Below are positions 1 to 9,201 of a stretch of DNA of 64,000 nucleotides, piece after piece. The notes under the pieces were generated by a model. It searched no databases. It was not told the DNA's origin and saw nothing but the letters and a program-made list of their open reading frames with translations. The DNA comes from Kiritimatiellia bacterium (lineage in GTDB: Bacteria > Verrucomicrobiota > Kiritimatiellia > RFP12 > UBA1067), in contig JAQIBS010000025.1 in NCBI GenBank assembly GCA_027858965.1, forward strand, positions 18,352 to 82,351. Reading direction: 5' to 3'. Position 1 is the first letter of the stretch, and each line of letters starts with the position of its first letter. A program made the position numbers and the translations under genes.

Positions 1-3000
1 AGATCGAGCGTGTCCACATCGATTTCCAGCGCATTGACTTGCGGTGCGGCATTCAGGGCAAGAGAGCCATCTCCCTGAGCAGTCAGAGTTCCGCTGCCAC
101 TGAACGCTCCAAGATTCAGGTCGGCTGTTAAACCAAGGTTAAGCAGAGTGTCACCTGATGCAGTGAGCGGGGCCGTAATGGAATGAGTTCCACTCTCAAC
201 GTTAACTTCTGTCGGCTCTGCCCCGTTATCCAGCGTCAAACCGCTGCCGCCGAGAGTATAGGATTCAGTATTATTAATATAAATTTCGCCCACGGTTTCA
301 TCTGCTGTTGTTACCGTGACGGGAGCACTGCTAACAGCATCATCAAAACGCACCTGACTGCCTGCCGCATCAGCGGGGGCAACGGTCCAGTTTCCGGATG
401 TCGCCCAGGCGCCGCCCGCATCGACATTCCACACAGAAGCACCGGACATTGCGGAGGCGATGGTTATCGTGACACTGCCGCTGGCAGCAGCGAAAGTATA
501 GGATTTACCAAAGACCGGATTAGCAACGGTCATTCCGCTGACTACCGGATCTGAACCAGTATAGGTGAGAACAGCATAGGTGCCGTTTTTAGTAAAGGGG
601 CTGTCGCTGTTATCCACTACCAGATTCATCTTACCACTTCCCAGAACAGGCGTGCCTGCGATGGAAAGCTTGTCGTTGGCTGAACCGTCTATGGCAAAGT
701 CGAGGGTGACCATACCATTGCCTGCGAGAGTCAGAGCACCGGCGGAAAGAGTAGTACCGACAGTGCTGCCGATTGAGAGCTTAGCTCCGGTAGCCACTGT
801 GAGGACATTGTCGTCTGGAAGTGCGCCAGTCACGAGCAGCGTACCGTTGGAGACAAGAGTAGGCCCGGTGTAGGTTGACGCAGTGCTGCTGAAGACCAGA
901 GTGTTGGTGCCGAGCTTGATAAGACCGCCATCGTTCGCTCCTCCAAGGGTAGTATCATGCAGAAGGTCCTGAGCAATCGTATAGGATGCGAGGGAGGTGT
1001 CAATGACGGCACCGTTCGTGGAGACAACGGCACTGAGAAGGTTGTCCTCCATCGTCTGTCCCGTCGTGCGGGGCTGGAACGTGCCACCGTTGAAGAAGAG
1101 GTATTCGCTACCGCTGCTGCCTGTAATATTGCGGACACGCAGGATTCCGCCATGAAGGTTGACACGGGAGGTGCTGCCTCCCGCACCCATTCTGATATCC
1201 GCGTAATCATCCACCAGTCCGCCGTAGAGGTTGAGTGTGTTGTCGCCGCCCCGGGTACTTCCCATGCCGATGCTTGAATGCGTATGAATAAGCGCACCGC
1301 TGGTGACGTTGATAGTGGAGAGCATGCCGCTGCCCTTTTGGTCGCCGAAACGGAATTCACCATCCACCTGAAAAGTTCCACCGCAGATGTCAAGAATCGG
1401 CCGGGTGTTCTGTTCAACATTGTAACCTATCCCCATAATAAACCTACTCGCCGAAAGCGTGCCGCCGGAAATCGTCACATGGGGTTGAAGCGGAGTCGGC
1501 GCATTTGTAACATCTCCATTGTGATGACCGATATCAAAGAAGTCATTGACACGTGTGTAGCCATCGCGGATCTCCAACTCGCCGGTAGTTTCCATACCTG
1601 CCTGATCAGTGGTATAGCCGCCAACAACAACCTCAGAGTAAACAAAGTTGGTTTGACCCGGTACCCCCAGAACCACCTTGCCATCGGCAACCGTAAAACT
1701 GGCAAAACCGTTGGCTGGAGAGTCGCCGTTGGCTGGATAGGTTCCGACTGCATTAGCACTGCCTGAATTGTGCCGTCCCAGCACGTTGGTGCTGCCTGTA
1801 AGGATCAAAGTGCCTGGACCTCGCTTGATGAAAGCACCTGATTGTGCAAGAACCGAACCGGAAAGCGTCAAGTCGTTGCTGATATGAAGCATAGATGCTT
1901 TTTCGCTACCGGAATTGATGGTAATGCCGCGGTCAATTGTAACATCAGGCCCTGTATATTGAAGTGTGCCTGGGCCGACAGTCAGATTCTCCGGTGCGGC
2001 GGAAGAAACACCGACTGAGCTCGGCATACCGCCGTTAGCCAGTGATGACACACTGAGAGTGCCGCAGCCAACTGCCGTGGGGCCGGTGTAGGTGTTCGCG
2101 GAGGATACTGTGACGGTTCCCCCTCCGCTGGCTGCCGGATTGACAGCGAAACCACCTGCGCCGCTGATTGTTTCCAAGAATGTCAGAGCGCCAGAGTCAG
2201 ATGTTGCGGCAACGACTCCGTTCGGCATTGTCTGGACCGGAAGATCAATGACATGGCTGCTGCCGAAGACATCAATCCGCGAAGAACTGAAGTCATTGGT
2301 GAAGGTGATGGCATTTCCCGTGAATGTGTGGCTGCTGGTACCACTGACAAAGAGCGAGCCTAGGCGGAGTCCGGCCATGTCGTTTGTGACGGTTATGGCT
2401 GCTGCGGGGGAATTGGTAAAAGTACCGGTTACATTAACGCCTTGAGCCCGAATATTGTTAAGCCAGTTTCCAGCTACGGACCAGTTGCCGCCAGTGGACG
2501 ATGTCCACACGCCTTCAGGCGAGCTCGTCAAGGGCAAATTCGGATCGGTTGTCCAAGTTGCGCCGGTGATAGTACCGTCATCGGTTGATGCGAGATTATC
2601 GGCGGTTGTCCCCGTGCCTTCGTCAAGTGGCCAGTAATGAGTCAGACCGATTTCACTCCCTGTAAGGCGCGTGTTCATAGCGATCTGGATCTCCGCCTGC
2701 GTTCTGGCTGTGCTCCAGACACGTACGTCGTTGATCTCTCCGCGAAAGCCGATGGTGGATATGCGGGGGAGCCTGCCGATGGCGATATTAGCGGCAGCTA
2801 TGGCTGCAGTACCGAAAGTACCGCTTTTATCGAGTTCTCCATCAATATATATGTATCCGGACCCGTCAGTTTCCCGAACAAATGCGAGATGATACCAGGT
2901 ATCTGCGGTCAGAGTCGTTGTAGCGTAGAGCTGCGTGCCGCCAACCTGAAAACGTGGTTTACCATTAACCGTGGCCAGGAACATGCGTCCCGCATTTCCA

Positions 3001-3218
3001 GAGATATCCTGATTGAAGATCTGGTTCTCAGAATCGAAGCTGGGCTGCTGAATCCACATTTCAACCGTGAAGGCGGTTGTTGTGATGCGGGCATCAGTAG
3101 TGATATAGCACTGCTGTGTACGTGCGAATGTAAGAACGTTCTCAGCTTTTACAACACCCGTAAAGAGGAGCACCAAAACCGCAATTTTTTTCAGAGTATC
3201 GTTGAATCGTAATTTCAT
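1..3218 (-). CDS. Giant secreted LamG + autotransporter-associated beta-strand repeat protein (5' part; continues past the window edge)
   Basis: The minus-strand frame is open from ATG at 3218 (a second ATG lies at 3221; AGGAG lies 6 bases before 3218) to base 1, so the gene is cut by the window edge after about 1072 codons. A signal peptide (about residues 1-23, ending GVVKA) is followed by a LamG/concanavalin-A-like domain (about 25-190; motifs WYHLAFVRE and YIYIDGELDKSG). The rest is a low-complexity beta-helix. It opens with GVWTSSTGGNWSVAGNW, and a similar VWNVDAGGAWATSGNW unit recurs near the window edge. It also carries PATR-type repeats such as GGLIKLGTNTLVFSS and GAFIKRGPGTLIL. Such proteins are usually cell-surface or exported glycan-binding proteins. 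No function can be assigned. Whether the C terminus is an autotransporter barrel or a sorting signal cannot be seen. Confidence 0.85.
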   Translation of the reverse strand, partial: MKLRFNDTLKKIAVLVLLFTGVVKAENVLTFARTQQCYITTDARITTTAFTVEMWIQQPSFDSENQIFNQDISGNAGRMFLATVNGKPRFQVGGTQLYATTTLTADTWYHLAFVRETDGSGYIYIDGELDKSGTFGTAAIAAANIAIGRLPRISTIGFRGEINDVRVWSTARTQAEIQIAMNTRLTGSEIGLTHYWPLDEGTGTTADNLASTDDGTITGATWTTDPNLPLTSSPEGVWTSSTGGNWSVAGNWLNNIRAQGVNVTGTFTNSPAAAITVTNDMAGLRLGSLFVSGTSSHTFTGNAITFTNDFSSSRIDVFGSSHVIDLPVQTMPNGVVAATSDSGALTFLETISGAGGFAVNPAASGGGTVTVSSANTYTGPTAVGCGTLSVSSLANGGMPSSVGVSSAAPENLTVGPGTLQYTGPDVTIDRGITINSGSEKASMLHISNDLTLSGSVLAQSGAFIKRGPGTLILTGSTNVLGRHNSGSANAVGTYPANGDSPANGFASFTVADGKVVLGVPGQTNFVYSEVVVGGYTTDQAGMETTGELEIRDGYTRVNDFFDIGHHNGDVTNAPTPLQPHVTISGGTLSASRFIMGIGYNVEQNTRPILDICGGTFQVDGEFRFGDQKGSGMLSTINVTSGALIHTHSSIGMGSTRGGDNTLNLYGGLVDDYADIRMGAGGSTSRVNLHGGILRVRNITGSSGSEYLFFNGGTFQPRTTGQTMEDNLLSAVVSTNGAVIDTSLASYTIAQDLLHDTTLGGANDGGLIKLGTNTLVFSSTASTYTGPTLVSNGTLLVTGALPDDNVLTVATGAKLSIGSTVGTTLSAGALTLAGNGMVTLDFAIDGSANDKLSIAGTPVLGSGKMNLVVDNSDSPFTKNGTYAVLTYTGSDPVVSGMTVANPVFGKSYTFAAASGSVTITIASAMSGASVWNVDAGGAWATSGNWTVAPADAAGSQVRFDDAVSSAPVTVTTADETVGEIYINNTESYTLGGSGLTLDNGAEPTEVNVESGTHSITAPLTASGDTLLNLGLTADLNLGAFSGSGTLTAQGDGSLALNAAPQVNALEIDVDTLD

Positions 3219-3242
3219 CATATTCTCCTGTTTTAAAACATA

Positions 3243-3276
3243 TGTATACCGGTTACACAATCTGTGTATACCGGTT
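3243..3276. promoter_or_regulatory. Two direct 12-bp repeats 22 bp apart; candidate GntR operator
   Basis: TGTATACCGGTT occurs at 3243-3254 and 3265-3276, start to start 22 bp (two helical turns), just upstream of the LamG/PATR gene and next to the GntR/FadR-type gene. GTATAC cores are common in FadR-subfamily operators. The stretch between contains ACACA-ATC-TGTGT, so the region can also fold into a hairpin followed by T6 on the plus strand. No plus-strand gene would use such a terminator, so an operator is preferred. Binding by the neighbouring regulator is inferred. Confidence 0.4.
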
Positions 3277-3347
3277 TTTTATCACAAAAAAAAATAGGTG
3301 TCAAGCTGATAATCTGTTTCATAAACAAAAGCAATAAAGCTGTCATT

Positions 3348-4118
3348 TCACTCGAAACGATCAATCAACTGGGCAAGCGCATCACTCACAGGGTCCCGCC
3401 CAGCGTTGGCCGCATTCGCGGCAGCCTGGTCAAAAGCCGCCAATGCATCGGATTGACTACGAATGATATGTGCCCGCATCCAACATTCGGCTTTAGGAGC
3501 ATCACCCTGTCGCAAGGCCCGTTCAATCTTGGAATGGTGGCGCCAGACCCAGGCGAGATGCTGCAGATCGCGTCTATGACTATGGTGTCCGAAAAACTGA
3601 TTACGCTGATAGGCGCTTGTCACAATCTGAATAGCCAAGCGGTTTCCCGCCGCCTTCAGCAACAGAAGATGAAAAAGCAGATCAAATGACAGAAAGGAGA
3701 CAAGAGCATCACCTTCAAGCACCTGCTTTTTTTTCAATCGCAGATCCACGATAATACAATGCATTTCATCACAGAGACGACGAAGTTCCTGCCTTGATTC
3801 TTTCGTAAGCGTCCGAACCGCCTGATGGATGGCAGCACATTCGATCAAAGCGCGCATTTCATAGGCATCCTGAATCTGATTGCGATCTACGTGAGCCACA
3901 AAAGTGCCGATTGAAGGAATTTGATAAAGCACCCCTTCCTGAATAAGTCCCCGTATCGCCTCCCGAACAGGGGTTCGACTTATACCACATTCCGCAGCGA
4001 TGGTCTGTTCTGATATTTTCTGCCCCGACACCAATTCTGAAGTCAAAATTTTTCTTATAATGTGTTTATATGCATTATCACTTAATTTTTCGGCCACTTT
4101 CACCTCACCACTTAGCAT
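3348..4118 (-). CDS. GntR/FadR-family transcriptional regulator (FCD domain)
   Basis: An N-terminal winged helix-turn-helix (core ISEQTIAAECGISRTPVREA) is followed by an all-helical FCD ligand-binding domain. This is the FadR/VanR branch, which usually senses small organic or sugar acids. The start is uncertain. The frame is open to ATG at 4151. The ATG at 4118 is given here, but a GTG at 4097 preceded by GAGG at 5 bases has the best ribosome binding site. The gene sits between the LamG/PATR gene and the alpha-toroid gene, all on the minus strand. It may control the LamG/PATR gene through the direct repeats at 3243-3276, or the sugar-acid genes at 7.4-11.9 kb. Its ligand is unknown. Confidence 0.85.
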   Translation of the reverse strand: MLSGEVKVAEKLSDNAYKHIIRKILTSELVSGQKISEQTIAAECGISRTPVREAIRGLIQEGVLYQIPSIGTFVAHVDRNQIQDAYEMRALIECAAIHQAVRTLTKESRQELRRLCDEMHCIIVDLRLKKKQVLEGDALVSFLSFDLLFHLLLLKAAGNRLAIQIVTSAYQRNQFFGHHSHRRDLQHLAWVWRHHSKIERALRQGDAPKAECWMRAHIIRSQSDALAAFDQAAANAANAGRDPVSDALAQLIDRFE

Positions 4119-4302
4119 GTGTTTCTTGAAAAGAAATAAATATGAGGGCATTCTGAAAAGAAGTCAACCAACAATTTTTTAAGCCACTGATTTAACCGTA
4201 TGACTAGCACTCCTTCGTTGCATACGAAGCGCATCCTGCAATATTACATCATTCCGCTTCAATGTTAACCATGCTTCTCCCGCACATACGCGGAAGCATG
4301 TA

Positions 4303-5121
4303 TCAAATCGAACCCAACGCAAGCAGGGCATAGAAGGTGTGTTCAAGATCGCCATCGACCTGACCCGGTGCGGAGCTGAAAAGGCCATCATCCTGCCAGC
4401 AGAGCTCAATAAATGCACGATCATTTTTATCAACCGTGATTGAAATTTCACAGAGAGAATATGCAAAGAGAACCACTGAAGTAGAAAGCAGATCAGCAGA
4501 GATACCCGGTGCTGAGGAATAACCACCCGAGGAACGATGACGCTGCGTAAGAAGTGTCTGCATACGCTCCAGCGCCACTGCATCACCACTCTCTGAAGCC
4601 AGAAGCAGACATACAACCGCAACAGGTGTACTGAGAGAGCTGAAGTCATCAGAGGCCCTGCGCTTGAGAGTGGATACCGCAGCGCGTTTAAGCAAAAATC
4701 GGTTAATGCCCTCCGGCAGCAGCTGCTCCATCAGGAGAGATGTTAAAAACAGCTTATAGGAATCAGCCGGACCGATTCTCAAAAGAGATTTCAGAAGGCT
4801 CAACCGTGCGGCACTTTTTGAGCGTTTTCCTGAACGAAGAAGCAGCAGTTCAGCGCAGATACGGTCAACTCCATGTGATTTCGGAAACTCCCTGCAAACC
4901 CACTGCATTAACAGATCAACATCATATTCCGAGCCATGCGCCTCCAGCATAAACACGGCAAAATATGAATAGTAGAGATCAGACTTTCCATCCAGCCCGC
5001 AAAACCCTCCCTCACTACACTGCAAACTCAGTACAGAGGAAAAGAGTTCAGCCAACGCACTGAAATCCAAAGCCGAGATCCCCTGTTTAACAGCTAGCTG
5101 CATATCTTTAAGTAATTGCAC
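4303..5121 (-). CDS. Alpha-alpha toroid protein (prenyltransferase/squalene-oxidase-repeat-like)
   Basis: Begins with GTG at 5121, preceded by GGAG at a good distance. The 272 residues contain repeated toroid-type units: CSEGGFCGLDGKSDLYYSYF near 35-55, GGYSSAPGISADLLSTSVVL near 200 and DDGLFSSAPGQVDGDLEHTF near 250. These resemble the G-F/Y-G...Y..YA pattern of protein prenyltransferase beta subunits and terpene cyclases. No signal peptide or membrane segment is visible. The DXDD motif of squalene-hopene cyclases is absent, and no isoprenoid gene is adjacent, so an enzymatic role should not be assumed. The two halves are divergent, and the protein is shorter than a full prenyltransferase beta subunit (about 330 residues or more). 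Confidence 0.6.
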   Translation of the reverse strand: MQLLKDMQLAVKQGISALDFSALAELFSSVLSLQCSEGGFCGLDGKSDLYYSYFAVFMLEAHGSEYDVDLLMQWVCREFPKSHGVDRICAELLLLRSGKRSKSAARLSLLKSLLRIGPADSYKLFLTSLLMEQLLPEGINRFLLKRAAVSTLKRRASDDFSSLSTPVAVVCLLLASESGDAVALERMQTLLTQRHRSSGGYSSAPGISADLLSTSVVLFAYSLCEISITVDKNDRAFIELCWQDDGLFSSAPGQVDGDLEHTFYALLALGSI

Positions 5122-5488
5122 TGACTACTCTCCATTCAAAACGCGAAGCGTTTTTCCTGATACGGACTTCGCCCGCAACCCAATATCCTCACCACGAAGA
5201 ACAGGAAGTTGATGTTATAGCTACTAAAGCTGTTACGCAAAACCCATGGCCTCACATAAAAAGGTCATGGATTTATCGTTCAAATGGTTGAAATGGTTTC
5301 CTTCTTCCGCTATTCCGGCTCTGATATGACGGCGTGATATGTTTTCTCACAGCTATTCAAATTTTATTCTATGCAACGCGAAGCGTTGTTGTCTAAAGCA
5401 GCAATGCATATCACTCACATAAGCAATGAGTCAAAATTGTTCGCATATCACTCAAATCCTGTTTGATTACGGCTCTGCTGCATTAGTC
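5122..5488. other. Intergenic stretch with dispersed repeats
   Basis: No gene is supported. It holds a copy of the AACAAGAAGTTGAT-type repeat at 5200-5230 and one copy of the ATATCACTC palindromic repeat family at about 5374-5470, which abuts the AsmA-like gene. The start codon of the toroid gene lies at its left edge. Confidence 0.7.
5374..5470 (+). repeat. ATATCACTC-family palindromic dispersed repeat, copy 1
   Basis: Contains GCGAAGCGTTGTTG, then AAGCAGCAATGCATATCACTC, an inner GCAATGAGT, and CGCATATCACTCAAATCCTG. The reverse complement of the 56023-56145 element has the same blocks in the same order, including ATATCACTCAAATCCTGTTTG-type sequence shared base for base over about 20 positions. 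It lies in the gap beyond the 3' end of the AsmA-like gene. Confidence 0.65.
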
Positions 5489-6391
5489 TTATTTACCGAA
5501 AAGACCCTTCAGTTTATCAGAGGCTCCCTTAACCGCATCCCCGGCGGCATCAGCAGCATCACCCGCCACATCAGCGGCACCTTTTGTCAGGTTACCCGCC
5601 GTATCGGCCGCCTTTTTGGAAATATCACCGACCGCTTCCGTCCCGCCTTTGGTGGCATTACCCAGTGCTTCAATCGAACCTTTGCTGATCCCCTTGAAGG
5701 CACCCGCAGAACCTGTGGCCAGTTTAGTAATCGCATCCTTGAGTCCGCCAACGATGCTGGCAATCACCTGATTAATCACTTCAATCATGGTCGCACCACC
5801 GCTGGCTTTACCAATATCATGAAGAGTCATAGACGGAAGCGGAATTGTGATCGGCTTGCCAAAGGTAAGTGCAGAAGCATAGGAAACTTTACTGCCGTTC
5901 AGGATAAATTCATCGATAACGACCTTTTTCTGCGCTTTTGCATCAGGCGTACCCTTAGGGTCTTTAGCCTTCTCCTCCTTTTCCGCTGTCTGAGCGTTGG
6001 CCATTATCGTATCAAAATTAGATTTACCATTTTTGGTTTCAAAAGAAATTTCAGGGGTTTCAATCAGAATTTTCTCAATTTCAATCACATCCCCCTTCAA
6101 AAGTGACATAATTTTCAGATCAATATCAACTGTCTTCACCGCAAAAGCATCTTTAGAAGAGTATGCCTCAGGGTTCCCTACAACAAGATCAGATATGATC
6201 AACTGACCGGCAATCGGTTTTAGTTTAACATCGCCTATTGAGACATCAACGCCCAACACCTTGGGGCCTCCGACTGCCGCGGCGCTTTTAACCAACGGAC
6301 CAATGGTCAATGGCAGAGTGAGAATTGCTCCCAAAAGTAAAATTACAAGAACAACGACAATACCAATAATAATTTTAAAAACTTTCTTCAT
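5489..6391 (-). CDS. AsmA/DUF748-like membrane-anchored protein with Ala-rich helical tail
   Basis: A strong ribosome site (AAAGGAG, 7 bases) precedes ATG at 6391. Residues 5-30 form one hydrophobic anchor (IIIGIVVVLVILLLGAIL). The next roughly 160 residues resemble the AsmA-like/DUF748 fold: LKPIAGQLIISDLVVGNP, then VKTVDIDLKIMSLLKGDVIE and IETPEISFE. AsmA-like proteins lie in the periplasm and take part in envelope lipid homeostasis. The last 70-80 residues are unusual: an Ala/Gly/Asp/Lys-rich run of amphipathic near-repeats (KKAADTAGNLTKGAADVAGD) similar in composition to LEA-type or apolipoprotein-like helices. The gene appears monocistronic. The precise role is unknown. Confidence 0.65.
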   Translation of the reverse strand: MKKVFKIIIGIVVVLVILLLGAILTLPLTIGPLVKSAAAVGGPKVLGVDVSIGDVKLKPIAGQLIISDLVVGNPEAYSSKDAFAVKTVDIDLKIMSLLKGDVIEIEKILIETPEISFETKNGKSNFDTIMANAQTAEKEEKAKDPKGTPDAKAQKKVVIDEFILNGSKVSYASALTFGKPITIPLPSMTLHDIGKASGGATMIEVINQVIASIVGGLKDAITKLATGSAGAFKGISKGSIEALGNATKGGTEAVGDISKKAADTAGNLTKGAADVAGDAADAAGDAVKGASDKLKGLFGK

Positions 6392-6468
6392 AATATATCT
6401 CCTTTATTAGTGTTTCTAATCTATCCGAATATATTGACATTATAACTTACACACAAAATCGCGACAAC

Positions 6469-6495
6469 AAAAAAGGACGCTGTTGCCAGCGCCGC
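6469..6495 (-). terminator. Intrinsic terminator downstream of the PIN toxin
   Basis: On the minus strand GGCGCTG-GCAA-CAGCGTCC is followed by TTTTTT, about 30 bases past the toxin stop codon. It is a GC-rich stem with a short loop and a U-tract. Confidence 0.7.
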
Positions 6496-6522
6496 AAATC
6501 GTTGCACTTTGCAGCCTAATGG

Positions 6523-6936
6523 TTACGTTTTTTGCAAGTATTCCCCGGCACTCAGGATAAGGATCAACTTCCAAACATTCAAATCAAGAAGGTGTGAATC
6601 TCCTGTGACAATGAAGTCAGCATGGGCTGTGATTGCGCATTCGATGACATGATCATCGTCAGGATCGTCAGGGACAATGCGTATCGGCGTGTCGGATGTC
6701 TCCACGATCTGTGCATTTTCAATGACCAGCTCAAGGATGTCGTTTGAGGAAAGATTACGCCGTTCGAGAATACGGGAGATCTTCGGATAGTTGAGAACCT
6801 TCGCCAGCTCCTGCAAGAGATGATAGCTAGTGTAGAGCGTATCACGTCCTGTTTCAATGCGCTCCAATATGCGGCCAGGAGTTCCGCCCCACAGGAGTGC
6901 AGAAATCAACACATTTGTATCGCAGACAATCCTCAT
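6523..6936 (-). CDS. PIN-domain toxin (VapC-like, COG1569 type)
   Basis: A 137-residue PIN nuclease, predicted to be a metal-dependent RNase forming the toxin of a type II system. Expected acidic metal ligands are visible: D6 (CDTNVL), E43 (LQEL), D95 (DDDHVIEC) and D113 (VTGD). The start codon overlaps the antitoxin stop as ATGA, implying translational coupling. It belongs to the 'putative toxin-antitoxin system toxin component, PIN family' group rather than classical VapC. The RNA target cannot be predicted. A terminator follows at 6469-6495. Confidence 0.88.
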   Translation of the reverse strand: MRIVCDTNVLISALLWGGTPGRILERIETGRDTLYTSYHLLQELAKVLNYPKISRILERRNLSSNDILELVIENAQIVETSDTPIRIVPDDPDDDHVIECAITAHADFIVTGDSHLLDLNVWKLILILSAGEYLQKT

Positions 6937-7217
6937 GCCCCATCCCTGCGGCGGGAACGTACCTCCTTGAGGATACTGTCCAGATCACCGGACGACAACT
7001 CATCACTGCCTGCCGGATTTGCGTCCATACGCTGCCTTAGATCCGAGAAGGATTTAACTTTTGTCTGCGGCACCACCTCTTCCGGCGCATTAAACGGCAC
7101 AATCCTGAACGCGGGACGCGAATTGCGCAGGACAATAAACATTTCGCCACCTGCGGCGCGATCAGCAATGGCGGCAAGTTCTGTCCGCATGTCTTGCATG
7201 GCTATGAGCGTTTCCAT
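6933..7217 (-). CDS. Phd/YefM-type antitoxin
   Basis: The ATG at 7217 is chosen over the upstream ATG at 7235 because AAAGGAG lies 5 bases before it. The 94 residues match the Phd/YefM fold: an N-terminal DNA-binding part (IAMQDMRTELAAIADRAAGG), then EMFIVLRNSRPAFRIVPF, followed by an acidic and finally Arg-rich tail that would neutralise the PIN toxin. It overlaps the toxin by 4 bases. Such antitoxins normally repress their own promoter with the toxin as co-repressor. Confidence 0.82.
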   Translation of the reverse strand: METLIAMQDMRTELAAIADRAAGGEMFIVLRNSRPAFRIVPFNAPEEVVPQTKVKSFSDLRQRMDANPAGSDELSSGDLDSILKEVRSRRRDGA

Positions 7218-7348
7218 GTTCACTCCTTTTAACATATGAAATTAGTATAGTTTTACCGTATGTTTGTGTTTTCTGCAAGCCTATTTTTTGACAGGATTAG
7301 AACGAAGGTTAAAGAGTTACGGCATCTCATTCGTTCAACGCTCTAGCC

Positions 7349-7383
7349 AAAAAAAGGGCGCTGTTTCCAGCTCCCTTTTTTTT
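7349..7383. terminator. Bidirectional intrinsic terminator after gnd
   Basis: GGGCGCTG-TTTC-CAGCTCCC (7356-7375) has an 8-bp stem with one mismatch, flanked by an A-run on the left and T8 on the right. It can terminate the minus-strand gnd transcript, about 60 bases past its stop. Confidence 0.65.
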
Positions 7384-7442
7384 AATCTCTTTATCGTTCA
7401 CCTATTCCGCGCAGCGGAATCATCTGATTCGCTGGAAGCGAA

Positions 7443-9023
7443 TTAGACAATATAGGTTGAAGCAGCGGTATTGCCTCCGGTCTCAGTCCAGATATGATGA
7501 TGAAAATCACCACGTTCTTTGTCGACACGCTCAAAGGTATGTGCGCCAAAGTAATCACGCTGCGCCTGCAGCAAGTTAGCAGGCAGACGTGCACTGCGAT
7601 ATGAATCATAGTAATTCAACGCTGTACTCATTGCCGGAACCGGAATACCCAGATCCACTGCCGTCTTAATGACCTCACGCCATGCAACCTGCGCACGGGA
7701 GATTACACCCTTGAAGTATGGGTCCAACAGCAGGTTGGCCATCTCAGGATTCTTGTCAAATGCTTCTTTGATCTTACCAAGGAAACGAGCGCGAATAATA
7801 CAACCCTGACGCCATACCAATGCGATTTCACCGTAGTTTAAATCCCAGTTGTACTCACTAGCTGAAGCACGCATCAGCTGATAACCCTGTGCATATGAAC
7901 AAACTTTAGAGGCGTAGACGGCCTGCTCCAGCTGTTTAATAAAGAGTTTCTTATCAACTTCAACCGTCTCTTTGGGCCCTTTAAGAACCTTGGATGCCGC
8001 AACACGTTCTTCCTTGATAGCAGAGAGGCAACGTGCAAACACAGCTTCGGCAATCTGCGGAATAGCAACGCCCAGATCAAGGCCGGCCTCGGAGGTCCAT
8101 TTTCCGGTTCCCTTCTGTCCTGCGGTATCCAGAATCACATCCACCATCGGTTTACCGGTCTCTTCATCATACTGAGAAAGAATGTCAGCAGAGATATCAA
8201 TCAGGTAGCTGTCCAGATTACCCTTGTTCCATTTGGCAAAGACCTTCTGCATCTCTTTTGCGCTCATTCCCAGACCGCGGGACATCAGATCGTAAGCTTC
8301 ACAAACCAGTTGCATATCACCATACTCAATACCGTTATGCACCATCTTCACAAAATGACCAGCGCCATCCTTGCCGATCCATGAGCAACAGGGAGTTCCA
8401 TCTTCAACTTTGGCAGCAATATCCTGAAAGATCTTTTTAACAAAACGCCATGCAGATGGGTCGCCACCAGGCATAATAGCAGGCCCCAGAAGAGCACCCT
8501 CTTCGCCACCGGAAACACCTGCACCGATATAACGCAATCCCTTTTCCTTCAAATACTTTGTTCTGCGCACAGTGTCAGGAAAATGGCTGTTACCGCCATC
8601 AATAATAATATCGCCTTTTTCCAATACAGGAATCAGTGATTCAATTGTCTGATCCACGGCTCCGCCAGCTTTAACCATCAACATCACACGACGTGGTTTT
8701 TTAAGACTCGCGGCAAGTTCTTTCAAAGAGTGGCAGCCAATCAGCTTCTTACCGGCGCCACGGCTTTCAACAAAGGCATCGACCTTAGAAACCGTACGAT
8801 TGAAACATGCAACTGTGTAGCCCTTGCTCTCCATATTAAGAATCAGATTCTCGCCCATTACAGCCAGACCGATCAATCCAATGTCAGCTTTTTTAACAGC
8901 CTTTGCTTTCTTGACAGCCTTTGCTTTCTTAGTTGGCGCCTTTTTTACAGCAGCTTTCTTAGCCGGTGCTTTCACCTTCTTGACAACTTTTGTCACCTTT
9001 TCACTCTTTACTTTCTTAGCCAT
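7443..9023 (-). CDS. gnd: 6-phosphogluconate dehydrogenase (decarboxylating) with Lys/Ala-rich N-terminal extension
   Basis: Converts 6-phosphogluconate and NADP+ to ribulose 5-phosphate, CO2 and NADPH in the pentose phosphate pathway. The catalytic part begins at residue 47 with [20 protein letters not shown] and includes [33 protein letters not shown] and [20 protein letters not shown]. It is about 480 residues, the normal length. The ATG at 9023 is used (AGAGG about 7 bases upstream; another ATG lies at 9029). The frame is open to 9185, but that part has no ribosome site. Residues 1-46 are unusual: 20 lysines in an AKKA/AVKK pattern like histone H1 tails, encoded partly by a tandem DNA repeat near 8895-8935. 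Neighbouring sugar-acid genes suggest it acts in gluconate use. Confidence 0.95.
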   Translation of the reverse strand: MAKKVKSEKVTKVVKKVKAPAKKAAVKKAPTKKAKAVKKAKAVKKADIGLIGLAVMGENLILNMESKGYTVACFNRTVSKVDAFVESRGAGKKLIGCHSLKELAASLKKPRRVMLMVKAGGAVDQTIESLIPVLEKGDIIIDGGNSHFPDTVRRTKYLKEKGLRYIGAGVSGGEEGALLGPAIMPGGDPSAWRFVKKIFQDIAAKVEDGTPCCSWIGKDGAGHFVKMVHNGIEYGDMQLVCEAYDLMSRGLGMSAKEMQKVFAKWNKGNLDSYLIDISADILSQYDEETGKPMVDVILDTAGQKGTGKWTSEAGLDLGVAIPQIAEAVFARCLSAIKEERVAASKVLKGPKETVEVDKKLFIKQLEQAVYASKVCSYAQGYQLMRASASEYNWDLNYGEIALVWRQGCIIRARFLGKIKEAFDKNPEMANLLLDPYFKGVISRAQVAWREVIKTAVDLGIPVPAMSTALNYYDSYRSARLPANLLQAQRDYFGAHTFERVDKERGDFHHHIWTETGGNTAASTYIV

Positions 9024-9201
9024 TTTCATTCCTCTATTGCATTCTTTAATGTATTTCGTTAAATTTTTTGACGCACGACTCTCGACCTGATGACGCACAC
9101 TTGCGAGGAAATCTCTTCGCACGGGCAAGCATGCATCAACCAATGTCAGGCAGGCAAAACCTAAAGCCCAACCACCTAAAGCCAACGTTCATCGAACGTT
9201 G

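Noticed and set aside
183..3212. Many plus-strand frames across 1-3.2 kb, up to 191 codons
   Set aside because: They overlap the continuous minus-strand LamG/PATR frame, lack domains and change frame repeatedly; the minus frame has signal peptide, LamG and strand repeats.
3243..3280. CCGGT...ACCGG hairpin followed by T6 as a plus-strand terminator
   Set aside because: No plus-strand gene ends here, and the direct repeats suit an operator for the minus-strand gene better.
4179..4649. 156-codon minus-strand frame
   Set aside because: It overlaps the toroid gene in another frame, is Cys/Arg/Ser-rich without domain pattern, and lacks a ribosome site.
5426..6106. 226-codon plus-strand frame
   Set aside because: Antisense to the AsmA-like gene; Arg/Phe-rich shadow without domain or start signal.
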